From Lysobacter auxotrophicus (GTDB lineage Bacteria; Pseudomonadota; Gammaproteobacteria; Xanthomonadales; Xanthomonadaceae), in contig NZ_AP027041.1 in NCBI RefSeq assembly GCF_027924565.1, forward strand, positions 682,001 through 746,000: 64,000 bases of DNA, in the 5' to 3' direction. The notes under the pieces were generated by a model that searched no databases, was not told where the DNA came from, and saw only the letters and a list, made by a program, of their open reading frames with translations. Numbering within the stretch: the stretch's first letter is position 1; every line of letters begins with the position of its first letter. This document shows positions 32,341 through 41,652 of this stretch, piece by piece. Position numbers and translations under genes: made by a program.

Positions 32341-33435
32341 ATGAATGCGCAGCCCAACCTCGGCATGCAGGTCACCACGTTCGAGAACCCGCTCGGCATC
32401 GACGGTTTCGAGTTCGTCGAATTCGCCGCTCCCGCCGGCCAGGGCGAGGCCCTGCACGATTATTTCCGCAAACTCGGCTTCAGCGCCGTGCTGCGCCACA
32501 AGACCCGTCCGATCACCGTCTATCGCCAGGGCGATGTGAACTTCCTGGTCAACGAGGATCCGGACAGCTTTGCGGCCGAGTTCGCCGCCCAGCACGGTCC
32601 GTGCGCATGCGGTTTCGCGATCCGGTTCAAGGAGAGCGCGCAGAAGGTGTTCGACACCGTCGTCGGCAACGGCGGCGAAGCCATCGTCGACAAGGCCGAC
32701 ACGCGCGCGGTCGCGGCGCCGGTGGTGAAGGGCATCGGCGACTGCATGCTCTACCTGGTCGACCGCTACGGTGCCGCCGGTTCCATCTACGACGGCGACT
32801 ACCTGCCGGTGCAGGGCGCGCAGGCCAATCCGAAGGGATTCGGCCTGACCTTCATCGACCACCTCACGCACAACCTCTACTTCGGCAACATGCAGAAGTG
32901 GTCGGACTATTACGAGCGCCTGTTCAACTTCCGCGAGATCCGCTACTTCGACATCAAGGGCGCGAAGACCGGCCTGGTGTCCAAGGCGATGACCGCGCCG
33001 GACGGCATCGTGCGCATCCCGTTGAACGAGTCGAACGATCCCAAGTCGCAGATCAACGAATACCTCGACGCGTACAAGGGCGAGGGCATCCAGCACATCG
33101 CCTGCTTCACCGACAACATCTACGACACCGTCGAAGCGATGCGCGAGCAGGGCGTCGAGTTCCTCGATACGCCGGACACGTATTTCGAAGTGATCGACCA
33201 GCGCGTGCCGGGCCACAACGAGGACGTCGCGCGCCTGCAGAAGAACAAGATCCTGATCGACGCAGACCGCGAAACGCACCAGCGCAAGCTGCTGCAGATC
33301 TTCACGCAGAACGCCATCGGCCCGATCTTCTTCGAGATCATCCAGCGCAAGGGCAACGAAGGCTTCGGCGAGGGCAACTTCCAGGCGCTGTTCGAAAGCA
33401 TCGAGCGTGACCAGATGCGGCGCGGGGTGTTGTAA
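32341..33435 (+). CDS. hppD: 4-hydroxyphenylpyruvate dioxygenase
   Basis: Converts 4-hydroxyphenylpyruvate to homogentisate, the second step of tyrosine catabolism (homogentisate is also the precursor of pyomelanin). The 364-residue product has two VOC-type halves. The iron ligands are all in the C-terminal half: His174 (IDHLTHN), His252 (IQHIACFT) and Glu332 (PIFFEIIQRKG). The C-terminal FGEGNFQALFESIERDQ helix that closes the active site is present. ATG 32341 follows a well-formed promoter. Downstream, a DUF559 gene is interposed before hmgA. Confidence 0.96.
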   Translation: MNAQPNLGMQVTTFENPLGIDGFEFVEFAAPAGQGEALHDYFRKLGFSAVLRHKTRPITVYRQGDVNFLVNEDPDSFAAEFAAQHGPCACGFAIRFKESAQKVFDTVVGNGGEAIVDKADTRAVAAPVVKGIGDCMLYLVDRYGAAGSIYDGDYLPVQGAQANPKGFGLTFIDHLTHNLYFGNMQKWSDYYERLFNFREIRYFDIKGAKTGLVSKAMTAPDGIVRIPLNESNDPKSQINEYLDAYKGEGIQHIACFTDNIYDTVEAMREQGVEFLDTPDTYFEVIDQRVPGHNEDVARLQKNKILIDADRETHQRKLLQIFTQNAIGPIFFEIIQRKGNEGFGEGNFQALFESIERDQMRRGVL

Positions 33436-33475
33436 GGCACAGGACATCTGCAGGTTTCGCAGCCTGCGCGGTTTA

Positions 33476-33514
33476 GCCCCTCTCCCACCGGGAGAGGGGT
33501 TGGGGTGAGGGTAG
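33476..33514. repeat. Left inverted repeat of the DUF559 cassette
   Basis: Reads GCCCCTCTCCCACCGGGAGA then GGGGTTGGGGTGAGGGTAG. It contains its own small hairpin (CCTCTCCC / GGGAGAGG). The inverted partner is at 33872-33910, with about three mismatches over 37 bases. Confidence 0.8.
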
Positions 33515-33522
33515 GGAAGCCC

Positions 33523-33936
33523 ATGACGTCCAAGCCGCCGTTGCCGACAAAAACCCGCGTGCAGGCACGTGAATTGCGCCGCGGCATGACGGATTCGGAG
33601 CAAGCGCTTTGGCAACGACTCAGGAGTGGGCAACTGGGCGGATACAAATTCCGTCGCCAGCACCCCTTCATACCCTACGTGGTCGATTTCTTCTGTGAGC
33701 GTGCAGGCTTGGTCGTGGAGATCGATGGGTCGCAGCACTCCGCGCAGAACGATGCGACGCGTACGAGATTCATCGAATCGAAGGGCGTGAGAATCGTGCG
33801 CTTTCACAGCAACGAAGTTCTGCTGTACATGGATGCAGTGCTCGAGGCGATCGTGAACCACCTCGACACCCCGACCCTCACCCCAACCCCTGTCCCGGAG
33901 GGAGAGGGGCTCAAAGCAAAAGCGGACCCGTCATGA
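33523..33936 (+). CDS. DUF559 endonuclease-like protein (VSR/PD-(D/E)xK type)
   Basis: A 137-residue protein. [20 protein letters not shown]-type N-terminus (here [20 protein letters not shown]), then [20 protein letters not shown] and [10 protein letters not shown]: Asp in VVDFFC and ExD in VEIDG form a nuclease-like metal site as in VSR-related folds. The last 20 residues ([11 protein letters not shown]) are encoded by the right inverted repeat itself, so the repeat is part of the gene. It lies between hppD and hmgA, overlapping hmgA by four bases (ATGA). Cellular role is unknown; the repeat-bracketed layout suggests a small domesticated or mobile cassette. ATG 33523 has GTAGGGA upstream; GTG 33505 is an alternative. 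Confidence 0.8.
   Translation: MTSKPPLPTKTRVQARELRRGMTDSEQALWQRLRSGQLGGYKFRRQHPFIPYVVDFFCERAGLVVEIDGSQHSAQNDATRTRFIESKGVRIVRFHSNEVLLYMDAVLEAIVNHLDTPTLTPTPVPEGEGLKAKADPS
33872..33910. repeat. Right inverted repeat of the DUF559 cassette
   Basis: Reads CGACCCTCACCCCAACCCCT then GTCCCGGAGGGAGAGGGGC, the reverse complement of the left copy with few differences. It lies within the 3' coding end of the DUF559 gene. Confidence 0.8.
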
Positions 33937-35237
33937 CCATCACCACCAACGGCTACCAATCCGGTTTCGGCAACGAGTTCGCGACGGAGGCGGTTGCGGG
34001 CGCGCTGCCGGTCGGGCGCAACTCGCCGCAGCGGGTCGCGCACGGCCTGTATGCTGAGCAGATTTCCGGCACCGCGTTCACCGCGCCGCGGCATGCGAAC
34101 CGCCGCAGCTGGCTGTACCGCATCCGTCCGGCGGCGATGCATGGTGCGTTCGAGGCGTACACGGGCGCGCCGCGCTTCCACAACGATTTCCACGACGCGC
34201 CGATCTCGCCCGACCAGCTGCGCTGGAGTCCGTTGCCGTTGCCCGCCGAGGGCGTCGATTTCGTGGACGGGCTGTTCACCATGGCCGGCAACGGTTCGCC
34301 TGCCGCGCAGGGCGGCGTGGCGATCCACCTGTATGCCGCGAACCGCGACATGCACGGCCGCTGGTTCTACGACGCCGACGGCGAACTGCTGATCGTGCCG
34401 CAGCAGGGCCGGCTGCATATCGAAACCGAACTGGGCGTGCTCGACGTCGAGCCGCAGGAGATCGCGGTGATTCCGCGCGGCATCCGTTTTGCGGTGACGC
34501 TGCCCGACGGCCAGGCGCGCGGCTACGTCTGCGAGAACTTCGGCGCGATGCTGCGGCTGCCCGACCTCGGGCCGATCGGCAGCAACGGTCTGGCCAATCC
34601 GCGCGACTTCCTCGCGCCGCATGCTGCCTTTGAAGACGTCGACGGCGATTTCGAACTGGTCGCCAAATTCCAGGGCCACCTGTGGCGCGCGGCGATCGGC
34701 CATTCGCCGATCGACGTGGTCGCCTGGCACGGCAACTACGCGCCGTACAAATACGACCTGCGCCATTTCAACACGATCGGATCGATCAGCTACGACCATC
34801 CCGATCCGTCGATCTTCCTCGTGCTGCATTCGCCCAGCGATACCGCCGGCACCAGCAACATGGATTTCGTGATCTTCCCGCCGCGCTGGCTCGTGGCGCA
34901 GGACACGTTCCGTCCGCCGTGGTTCCACCGCAACATCGCCAGCGAGTTCATGGGCCTGGTGCATGGTGCGTACGACGCGAAGGCGGAAGGCTTCGTGCCG
35001 GGTGGCGCATCGCTGCACAACTCGATGACCGGCCACGGCCCGGATGCGGCGACGTTCGAGAAGGCGAGCGCGGCCGATCTGTCCAAGCCGGACGTGATCC
35101 GCGACACGATGGCTTTCATGTTCGAAACGCGCGCCGTGATCCGCCCGACCAAACAGGCCCTCGACGCCGCGCATCGCCAGCGCGATTACCAGGCGTGCTG
35201 GGCCGGGCTGCAGAAGCATTTCGACGCGGGGCGCTGA
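33933..35237 (+). CDS. hmgA: Homogentisate 1,2-dioxygenase
   Basis: Opens the ring of homogentisate to maleylacetoacetate. The 434-residue cupin-type enzyme begins with the characteristic [13 protein letters not shown] and ends with the iron site. [20 protein letters not shown] provides His and Glu ligands, and [19 protein letters not shown] the further His. [20 protein letters not shown] and [20 protein letters not shown] are also family blocks. Length matches human and Pseudomonas enzymes. Its start overlaps the DUF559 stop, so its translation is now coupled to that gene rather than to hppD. Confidence 0.96.
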   Translation: MTITTNGYQSGFGNEFATEAVAGALPVGRNSPQRVAHGLYAEQISGTAFTAPRHANRRSWLYRIRPAAMHGAFEAYTGAPRFHNDFHDAPISPDQLRWSPLPLPAEGVDFVDGLFTMAGNGSPAAQGGVAIHLYAANRDMHGRWFYDADGELLIVPQQGRLHIETELGVLDVEPQEIAVIPRGIRFAVTLPDGQARGYVCENFGAMLRLPDLGPIGSNGLANPRDFLAPHAAFEDVDGDFELVAKFQGHLWRAAIGHSPIDVVAWHGNYAPYKYDLRHFNTIGSISYDHPDPSIFLVLHSPSDTAGTSNMDFVIFPPRWLVAQDTFRPPWFHRNIASEFMGLVHGAYDAKAEGFVPGGASLHNSMTGHGPDAATFEKASAADLSKPDVIRDTMAFMFETRAVIRPTKQALDAAHRQRDYQACWAGLQKHFDAGR

Positions 35238-35317
35238 GCTCTGCGATTGCATTTGCGCGACGTTAACAACGGTCCGGAGTAGGCTGCCCGCCAGTTGCTT
35301 GTGAGGGAGCGGGTGCG

Positions 35318-35965
35318 ATGAGGATGGCGATCGCGGCGGTGTGGTTGCTGGCACTGTCCGCCTGTGGCGAACGCGAGGCGCCTCGCGCACCGACCGTTGC
35401 GCCCGCGCCTGCAGCGCCCGCGACGTCGCCTCCCTCGAACGCGCCCGGGTCCACCGCGCCCGCGCCGGCCGCTTCCGCAAACCCGACGCCTACCGGCGCG
35501 ATGCCCGCGCCGGGCACGATCGGCTATGCGGGCTTCGGGCCGGCGCCTTTCGGCGCGACCGAGGAAGACGTCCGCATGGCATGGGGCAAGGACCTCACCG
35601 GTCCGAAGCCCGACACGCCCGAAGGCTGTTACTACCTGATGCCGCAGCCGCGCACGCAGGCGGGCTACCGCATCGCTTTCATGTTCGAGGACGCGCGGTT
35701 CGTGCGCATCGACGTGGACACGCCGGACATCGAGGCGCCCGGCGGCGGCCGCGTCGGCATGACGACGCAGGACATCCAGCGCCTCTACGCCGGCCATGTG
35801 CAGATGCAGAACCACAAATACGTCGATGGCGGCCATTACCTGCGCGTCCCGAATCCCGGCGGCGGGTCGGGCGTGGTGCTGTTCGAGACCGATGCGGCCG
35901 GGCGCGTGACGGCGTGGCGCATCGGCGAGCCGCCGCAGGTGGATTACGTGGAAGGCTGTTCTTGA
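35318..35965 (+). CDS. Lipoprotein of unknown function
   Basis: A 215-residue lipoprotein: signal MRMAIAAVWLLALSA with lipobox LSAC (Cys16). A Pro/Ala/Thr-rich spacer (20-65) follows, then a globular domain, IGYAGFGPAPFGATEEDVRM to DYVEGCS. The domain has two cysteines, in PEGCYYLMPQ and at VEGC near the C-terminus, likely bridged. The AGFGPAPFGATEEDVR segment resembles periplasmic proteins that bind small ligands, but I assign no family. ATG 35318 is preceded by a purine-rich GAGGGAG. Stands alone after hmgA. Confidence 0.75.
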   Translation: MRMAIAAVWLLALSACGEREAPRAPTVAPAPAAPATSPPSNAPGSTAPAPAASANPTPTGAMPAPGTIGYAGFGPAPFGATEEDVRMAWGKDLTGPKPDTPEGCYYLMPQPRTQAGYRIAFMFEDARFVRIDVDTPDIEAPGGGRVGMTTQDIQRLYAGHVQMQNHKYVDGGHYLRVPNPGGGSGVVLFETDAAGRVTAWRIGEPPQVDYVEGCS

Positions 35966-36036
35966 GACCCCGTGCTGTACGCCGCACGTCGCCTCGGGCA
36001 TAGAATTTAGGGATTGAGAACGTGGAGGGGGACACG

Positions 36037-36990
36037 ATGCTCGAGGCGATAGGCTGGTTCGTACTGGGACTGGTGCTGCTTGCACTCGGTGGGGATTCGA
36101 TCGTGAAGGGCGCTTCGGGGCTCGCGCAGCGCCTGGGCGCATCGCCGTTCGTGGCCGGCCTGGTGCTCGTGGCGTTCGGCACCTCGCTGCCGGAGCTGGC
36201 GGTCAACTGGCAGGCCGTCGCGCGGGACCAGCCCGCGCTGGCGCTGGGCAACGCGGTCGGCAGCAACGTCGCCAACGTGGGCCTGACGCTCGGCGCTGCC
36301 GCGCTCGTCGCGCCGCTGACGGTGCGATGGCGCGCGCTGTCACCGCTGCTGCTGGTGCTGCTGCTGGGTACGCTGCTGACGATGCTGCTCGGCTCCGACG
36401 GCACGCTTACGCGCGTGGAAGGCATCGGTCTGCTGGTCGCGTTCGTCGCGGTGGTGACGGTCGCCGCGATCCGCACGCGTCGCGAATCGCCGGAACTGCA
36501 GGACGCCATCGCGGCGTTCGCGCGCACCAGCACCGACCTGTGGGTCAACCTGATCCGCTTCGCCATCGCCGCGGTGCTGCTGTATTTCGGCTCGCGCATG
36601 ATCGTGCGCGCCGCGCCGACGATCGGCGAAGGCATCGGCATGGCGCCGCTGCTCACCGGCCTGGTCCCGGTCGCCATCGGCACCGCGCTGCCGGAAATGG
36701 CCGCCGCGATTTCCGCCGCACGCAAGGGCCACGGCGACATCGTGGTCGGCCACGTCATCGGCTCCAGCCTGTTCAACGTGCTGGTGGTGCTCGGCGGCAT
36801 GGCGGTGATCGGCGGCGCGGTGGCGTTCCCGGCCTCGTTCGTGATGTTCGAGCTGCCGGCGGCATGCGTGTTCGGCCTGATGCTGTATCCGATGCTGCGC
36901 GGCGACCTGCACATCAGCAAGGGCGAAGGCGCGGGGCTGCTGATCGCGTTCCTCGCGTGGGTCGCGTTCGAGCTGCTCACGATGCATTGA
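36037..36990 (+). CDS. CaCA-family calcium/sodium antiporter (YrbG-like)
   Basis: A 317-residue inner-membrane protein with about ten helices in two inverted halves. The two ion-binding alpha repeats are seen: VAFGTSLPELAVNWQA with GNAVGSNVANVGL in the first half, and IGTALPEMAAAISAARKGHG with GHVIGSSLFNVLVV in the second. Exchanges Ca2+ (or related cations) for Na+/H+. ATG 36037 has a strong GGAGGGG upstream; GTG 36022 would add five residues and bury that site. Confidence 0.9.
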   Translation: MLEAIGWFVLGLVLLALGGDSIVKGASGLAQRLGASPFVAGLVLVAFGTSLPELAVNWQAVARDQPALALGNAVGSNVANVGLTLGAAALVAPLTVRWRALSPLLLVLLLGTLLTMLLGSDGTLTRVEGIGLLVAFVAVVTVAAIRTRRESPELQDAIAAFARTSTDLWVNLIRFAIAAVLLYFGSRMIVRAAPTIGEGIGMAPLLTGLVPVAIGTALPEMAAAISAARKGHGDIVVGHVIGSSLFNVLVVLGGMAVIGGAVAFPASFVMFELPAACVFGLMLYPMLRGDLHISKGEGAGLLIAFLAWVAFELLTMH

Positions 36991-37048
36991 ACGCATCGCC
37001 GCGGCGCACTCGCCGGATGCGCAGGACGCCGCCCGATATACTTCGGTG

Positions 37049-38296
37049 ATGACGCAATCCCCGAACGCTACCCAGCGACCTTCCCCGCGCGCATTGCGCG
37101 GCCTGGCCGAGTTCTTCCGTTATGAGGCGGCCGGCGGCATCGTGCTCATCGCCGCCGCGGTGCTGGCGATGGTCGCGGCCAATTCGCCGCTGGTGGCGTA
37201 CTACGAGGGCTTCCGCGAGCTGCCCGTGCAGGTGCGCGTGGGCGCGCTGGACATCGCCAAGCCGCTGCTGCTGTGGATCAACGACGGCCTGATGGCGGTG
37301 TTCTTCCTGCTGGTCGCGCTGGAGATCAAGCGCGAGGCGCTCACCGGGCAGCTCGCCAGCCGTTCGCAACTCGTGCTGCCACTGATATGCGCCGCTGCCG
37401 GCGTCGCGATGCCGGCCATCCTGTTCGTCACGTTGAACCACCACGACGCGCAGGCGATGCGCGGCTGGGCCGTGCCGACGGCGACCGACATCGCCTTCGC
37501 GCTGGGCGTGCTCGCGCTGTTGGGTTCCCGCGTGCCGACCGGCATGAAGCTGCTGCTGTCGACGATCGCCGTCGTCGACGATCTCATCGCGATCCTGATC
37601 ATCGCGCTGTTCTATTCGCACGGGCTGTCGATCACCGCGCTGGTGTGGGCCGCGGCCGCCATCGCCGGCATGTGGCTGCTCAATCGCCGCGGCGTGATGC
37701 GCCTGGCGCCCTACCTGCTGCTCGGCGTGGTGCTGTGGGTGTGCGTGCTGAAGTCAGGCGTGCACGCGACGCTCGCCGGCGTGGTGACGGGGCTGATGAT
37801 TCCGCACGGCCGTCGCACGGACGACGCGCACGAGGCGGCCGATCCGCTCGCGCGTTCGCATTCGCCGCTCGAATCGCTCGAACACGCCCTGCATCCGTGG
37901 GTCGCCTACGCGATCCTGCCGCTGTTCGCGTTCGTCAACGCCGGGCGCGTGCTCGACGGCATGCGCCTGGACGATCTGCTGGCACCGCTGCCGATGGGCG
38001 TCGTGCTGGGCCTGGTCGTCGGCAAGCCGATCGGCATCGTCGGCGCCGCGGTGCTCTTGCGCGCGCTGGGTTGGGCGCGATTCCCCGACGGCATGGACCT
38101 GCGCGCGATGATCGGCCTTGGCCTGATGTGCGGCATCGGCTTCACGATGAGCCTGTTCATCGCATCGCTCGCCTACCACGACACCGACGCCTACGGCTCG
38201 GCGGTGCTGGGTGTGCTGCTGGCGTCGCTGGTGTCGGCGGTGATCGGCTGGCTGTGGTTGCGCGCCACCTTGCCGCACACGACGAAGGTGGACTGA
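37049..38296 (+). CDS. nhaA: Na+/H+ antiporter NhaA
   Basis: A 415-residue, 12-helix inner-membrane antiporter for sodium export and pH homeostasis. Key residues are conserved: the paired aspartates Asp177-Asp178 in STIAVVDDLIAILII (equivalent to E. coli D163/D164) and Asp147 in TATDIAFALG (E. coli D133). GIGFTMSLFIASLAY contains the helix XI segment. N-terminal cytosolic extension of about 20 residues. The gene follows the calcium antiporter by 58 bases in the same direction, making a possible ion-homeostasis pair. Confidence 0.95.
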   Translation: MTQSPNATQRPSPRALRGLAEFFRYEAAGGIVLIAAAVLAMVAANSPLVAYYEGFRELPVQVRVGALDIAKPLLLWINDGLMAVFFLLVALEIKREALTGQLASRSQLVLPLICAAAGVAMPAILFVTLNHHDAQAMRGWAVPTATDIAFALGVLALLGSRVPTGMKLLLSTIAVVDDLIAILIIALFYSHGLSITALVWAAAAIAGMWLLNRRGVMRLAPYLLLGVVLWVCVLKSGVHATLAGVVTGLMIPHGRRTDDAHEAADPLARSHSPLESLEHALHPWVAYAILPLFAFVNAGRVLDGMRLDDLLAPLPMGVVLGLVVGKPIGIVGAAVLLRALGWARFPDGMDLRAMIGLGLMCGIGFTMSLFIASLAYHDTDAYGSAVLGVLLASLVSAVIGWLWLRATLPHTTKVD

Positions 38297-38300
38297 ACGC

Positions 38301-39173
38301 ATGCGGCACGCACTGGTGTTCGGCGCGACCGGACAAATCGGTTTTCCTTTGCTCGGGCTGTTGCGCAACGATGGATGGCGCGTCACGGCGCTGTCGCGTT
38401 CGGAGCAATCCGACGAACCCGGCCTGGAGTGGCTGCGCGGCGAACTTCCCACGGCGAAGGGCCTGCCCGCGCGCGTGGATGCCATCTTCAGCTGCGGACC
38501 GCTGGACGGCTTTGCGAGCTGGTATGCGAAAGCGCCGATCGAGACGTCGCGCGTGATCGCCTTCGGGTCGACCAGCGTGGACGTGAAGCGCGGTTCGGCC
38601 GATGCCGCGGAGCGCGACGTCGCACGCCGCCTGCGCGAGGGCGAGGAGCTCGTGTTCGCAACCGCCGCGCAACGCGGCGCGACGGCGACGCTGCTGCGCC
38701 CCACGCTGATCTACGGCGCCGGCCGCGATGCGACGCTCACACGCATCGCGCAGCTCGCGAGCCGGTGGGGGCGCTTTCCGCTGCCGCGTGGCGCGACGGG
38801 GCTGCGCCAGCCGGTGCATGCGGACGACCTCGCCGCGGCGGCATTCGCCTGCGCCAGCACGGCCGCGACGCAAGGCAACACGTATGCGCTGCCGGGCGGG
38901 GAAACGCTGACGTACCGCGACATGGTCGCGCGCGTGCTCGCGTCGCTGACGCCGCCGCCGACGCTGATCGAATTGCCGTCGCCGATGTTCAATGCGGCGC
39001 TGTTCCTCGCGCAGCTCACCGGTCGCGCGACGGGGCTGGGCGAGGCGGCGGTGCGCCGCATGCGCAGCGATCTGACCTTCGACATCGGCCCGGCGCAGCG
39101 CGATTTCGGCTACGCGCCGCGCGCGTTCCGGCCGCGCGCGCAGATGTTCCAGCCGCGCAGCGACGAAAGCTGA
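38301..39173 (+). CDS. NAD(P)-dependent epimerase/dehydratase-like protein
   Basis: A 290-residue atypical SDR. The Rossmann motif HALVFGATGQIGFPLLGLL (TGxxGxxG variant) is at the N-terminus. It has a serine/threonine cluster at FGSTSVDVK and LRPTLIYGAGRD, where YxxxK catalytic Tyr/Lys are not obvious. A substrate-binding C-terminal half follows (RQPVHADDLAAAAF, GGETLTYRDMVARVL). It could be a sugar-nucleotide or quinone-type reductase relative; missing YxxxK makes enzymatic activity uncertain. Starts four bases after nhaA. Confidence 0.78.
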   Translation: MRHALVFGATGQIGFPLLGLLRNDGWRVTALSRSEQSDEPGLEWLRGELPTAKGLPARVDAIFSCGPLDGFASWYAKAPIETSRVIAFGSTSVDVKRGSADAAERDVARRLREGEELVFATAAQRGATATLLRPTLIYGAGRDATLTRIAQLASRWGRFPLPRGATGLRQPVHADDLAAAAFACASTAATQGNTYALPGGETLTYRDMVARVLASLTPPPTLIELPSPMFNAALFLAQLTGRATGLGEAAVRRMRSDLTFDIGPAQRDFGYAPRAFRPRAQMFQPRSDES

Positions 39174-39174
39174 G

Positions 39175-40062
39175 TCAGATTTCCTCGGCTGGCGGCGCCG
39201 GGCGCTGCCGGCTCAGCGCTCGTAGCGCGATCAGCAGCACGCCGCCGAGCACCATCGCGCCGCCGATGAGCAGTCGCGGCCCCGGACGGTCGCCCCAGAA
39301 CGCGATCCCCAGCCCCATCGCGAGCACCGGCACCAGCAGCAGCCACGGCATCACGCGCGCGACCGGATAGCGCTGCACGAGCACGTAGTACAGCCCGTGG
39401 CCGAGCAGCGAGGAAACGAAGGCCGCGTAGAGCGCGCCGGCCCAGGCGACCCAGCTCCACGTCGGCAGCGTCGCGATCGCGCCCGGTTCCAGCACGGCGC
39501 TGATCGCCAGCAGCGGCAGCACGCTGAACAACGCCGTCCAGCCCTGCTGGCTGTACACGTCCATCCCGCGTAGGCCCTTCATCAGCACGGTGCCGACGGC
39601 CAGGAACGCCGCGGAAACCAGCATCAGCACGAGCGACAGCGGATGGTCCATCACGGTCGGGTCCAGCCCCAGCACCAGCACGCCGGCGAAGCTGATTCCG
39701 ATCGCCAGGCCCGTGCGCCAGGCGAAACGCTCGCCCAGCCACCACCACGCCAGCAGCGTCGTCATCGGCACGTAGCTCTGCATCACGATGGCGGGCGAGG
39801 AGAGGTCGCCGGCGAGCTTCAGCGCGGTGAAGCTCAGCCCGAAATGCAGCACGCCGATGCACAGGCACACGGCGAGCAGGCGCGGCCACTGGCCGGCGGC
39901 GGGCCGCTTCACCAGCCACGCCAGCGGCAACGCGAGCAGCGCGAACCGCATCGCCGTGAACAGGAACGGTGGGATCTCGCGCATCGCCAGCGCGGAGGTG
40001 AGGAAGTTCACCGCCCAGGCCACGACGACGAGAAGGACCAGCAGGAGATCGCGCGGGGACAT
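39175..40062 (-). CDS. EamA/DMT-family transporter
   Basis: A 295-residue ten-helix membrane protein with two EamA repeats. MSPRDLLLVLLVVVAWAVNF opens the first, with FLFTAMRFALLALPLAW. The second has LVLMLVSAAFLAVGTVLMKG and SSLLGHGLYYVLVQRYPVAR. Drug/metabolite exporters of this type (RhtA/YdcZ/RarD relatives) move amino acids or small metabolites; the substrate is unknown. Converges with the epimerase gene, with one base between stops. ATG 40062 is chosen because sequence further upstream is not membrane-like. Confidence 0.85.
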   Translation of the reverse strand: MSPRDLLLVLLVVVAWAVNFLTSALAMREIPPFLFTAMRFALLALPLAWLVKRPAAGQWPRLLAVCLCIGVLHFGLSFTALKLAGDLSSPAIVMQSYVPMTTLLAWWWLGERFAWRTGLAIGISFAGVLVLGLDPTVMDHPLSLVLMLVSAAFLAVGTVLMKGLRGMDVYSQQGWTALFSVLPLLAISAVLEPGAIATLPTWSWVAWAGALYAAFVSSLLGHGLYYVLVQRYPVARVMPWLLLVPVLAMGLGIAFWGDRPGPRLLIGGAMVLGGVLLIALRALSRQRPAPPAEEI

Positions 40063-40232
40063 GTCGCTCCACGGACGCGAGGGTGAGGGAAGCGTCCGGC
40101 ACGGCCATTGTCGCCGGTGCGCCGTGAGCGCGGCCAGACCTCGCTCGTATCGCGACGCGGATCGTTTGATCCGACTCAAGCGGGCAGCGGGCCCGCGTTC
40201 GCACAATGGCCGCTCGTGCAAAGGGGAAAACC

Positions 40233-41000
40233 ATGGCGACGATCCTGTTCGAGCAGCCCGGCCACCGCTGCATCGCCTTCAGCGACCTGGTGCGCGGCGA
40301 CGACGGCGTGCAGGCGAACCAGTTCCTGATCCAGCATGGTGACAGGAGCGCGCTGCTCGATCCCGGCGGCGCGCTGCTCTACAACCCGCTGATCCTGGCG
40401 ATCGGCGAGTACGTCGCGCCCACGGATGTCACCTGGCTGCTGTGCTCCCACCAGGATCCGGACATCATCGGTTCGGTCGACAAGTGGCTGCTGTACACCA
40501 ACACGACGGTGGTCTGCTCGAAGCTGTGGGGCCGTTTCGTGCCGCACGTGGTGCCGGGGTATCTGCGCAATGCCGGCAGCGATCGTTACCTGCTGCTGCC
40601 CGACGAAGGCGGCCACGTGCCGATGGGCGACAGCTTCGTGCGCGCGCTGCCGGCGCATTTCATGCACTCGGTGGGGAATTTCAGCTTCTACGATCCGGTG
40701 AGCCGGATCCTGTTCTCGGGCGACGTCGGCGCCTCGATGGTGCCCAGCCGCACGCCGTACGCGTTCGTCGACGACTTCGACCTGCACGTGCCGCGAATGG
40801 AAGGGTTCCATCGCCGCTACATGGCGTCCAATCGCGCCACGGCGTTGTGGGCGCGGATGGTGCGCGAACTGGCGCCGTCGATGATCGTCCCGCAGCACGG
40901 GCTGCCGATGCGCGGCGGGACGATGGCGCGTTTCCTCGACTGGCTCGAACGCCTGGAGTGCGGCGTGGACCTGATCGGGCCGGAGCACTACAGGCTGTGA
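40233..41000 (+). CDS. MBL-fold, flavodiiron-like oxygen-binding (ODP) protein
   Basis: A 255-residue protein with the di-iron MBL variant of flavodiiron proteins. SHQDPDIIGSVDKWL (HxDxD instead of HxHxDH), HFMHSVGNFSFYDP, LFSGDVGASM and PQHGLPMRGG supply the remaining ligands. There is no flavodoxin domain, so it is a stand-alone ODP protein as in some two-component oxygen sensors or NO/O2 reductases. No partner gene is nearby. ATG 40233 follows AAGGGGA; the alternative 40206 start is poorer. Confidence 0.82.
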   Translation: MATILFEQPGHRCIAFSDLVRGDDGVQANQFLIQHGDRSALLDPGGALLYNPLILAIGEYVAPTDVTWLLCSHQDPDIIGSVDKWLLYTNTTVVCSKLWGRFVPHVVPGYLRNAGSDRYLLLPDEGGHVPMGDSFVRALPAHFMHSVGNFSFYDPVSRILFSGDVGASMVPSRTPYAFVDDFDLHVPRMEGFHRRYMASNRATALWARMVRELAPSMIVPQHGLPMRGGTMARFLDWLERLECGVDLIGPEHYRL

Positions 41001-41028
41001 AGTCCGCTGTGAGGCCGGCGGTGACCGC

Positions 41029-41535
41029 TCAGTAGCGCAGGCCGATCCGGCGATACAGCTTCGACAGCACCCACGCGGGGCCGATGAGCAGGTAGGTGAG
41101 GTCGGTGAGGAAGCTGGGGCGCTTGTTCTCGTAGCGCGCGCTGTGGCCGATGAACTGGCCGACCCACGCCACCACGAACACACCGATCGCCAGCCACAGC
41201 AGCGTGCCGGTGCCGTAGGTGTCGTGGATCCACTTGGTCAGCAGGCCCATCAGCACGTAGATCGCAAGCATGCCGAGCCCGAGCATGCGCGAGGCGCGGT
41301 AGTAGAACAGCACGGTGGCGAGCATCGCCACGCCTGCCCAGAAGCCGTCGTTCATCCACGACGCGGGCGTCGGGATGCACCACAACAGCGCGATCACGCT
41401 CCACAGGATCGCCGGCACGCAGATCACGTGGATGCGCTGGTTGGTCTGGTTGCGATGGTCGGCGGAGTAGTGCGCGAACCAGCGGTCGATCGGGCGCTGC
41501 GTGGCGTGCTGCGAAGACTCGGCGGCGGTGTTCAT
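41029..41535 (-). CDS. DUF962/Mpo1-like membrane protein
   Basis: A 168-residue protein with four or five hydrophobic helices. The family pattern is RPIDRWFAHYSADHRNQTNQ then IHVICVPAILWSVIALLW, with WVGQFIGHSARYENKRPSFL towards the end. Yeast Mpo1 (YGL010w) of this family is a 2-hydroxy fatty acid dioxygenase using iron-binding histidines. The H..H.N...H and FIGH residues are present here. Bacterial function is not established. ATG 41535 is chosen over 41550, five codons upstream. Confidence 0.85.
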   Translation of the reverse strand: MNTAAESSQHATQRPIDRWFAHYSADHRNQTNQRIHVICVPAILWSVIALLWCIPTPASWMNDGFWAGVAMLATVLFYYRASRMLGLGMLAIYVLMGLLTKWIHDTYGTGTLLWLAIGVFVVAWVGQFIGHSARYENKRPSFLTDLTYLLIGPAWVLSKLYRRIGLRY

Positions 41536-41652
41536 GTCGACCCCTCCCAAGGCGCATGACGGGCCGCGCTCGATGCGCGGGTGTAGGGAGGATAGCGGGA
41601 TCGGAGGGGAGGCGCTGACCCGGGCTACAGCGGCGTGGCGATCAGCGCCGCC

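Noticed and set aside
33523-33936. DUF559 protein as part of a restriction or VSR mismatch-repair system
   Set aside because: No methyltransferase or other restriction gene is nearby. The repeat-bracketed insertion between metabolic genes fits a small cassette better.
36022-36036. GTG start adding five residues to the calcium antiporter
   Set aside because: It would overlap the strong GGAGGGG ribosome binding site that serves ATG 36037.
40233-41000. Flavodiiron-like gene as a complete oxygen or NO reductase
   Set aside because: The flavodoxin domain is missing and no partner gene is adjacent, so only the di-iron binding module can be claimed.
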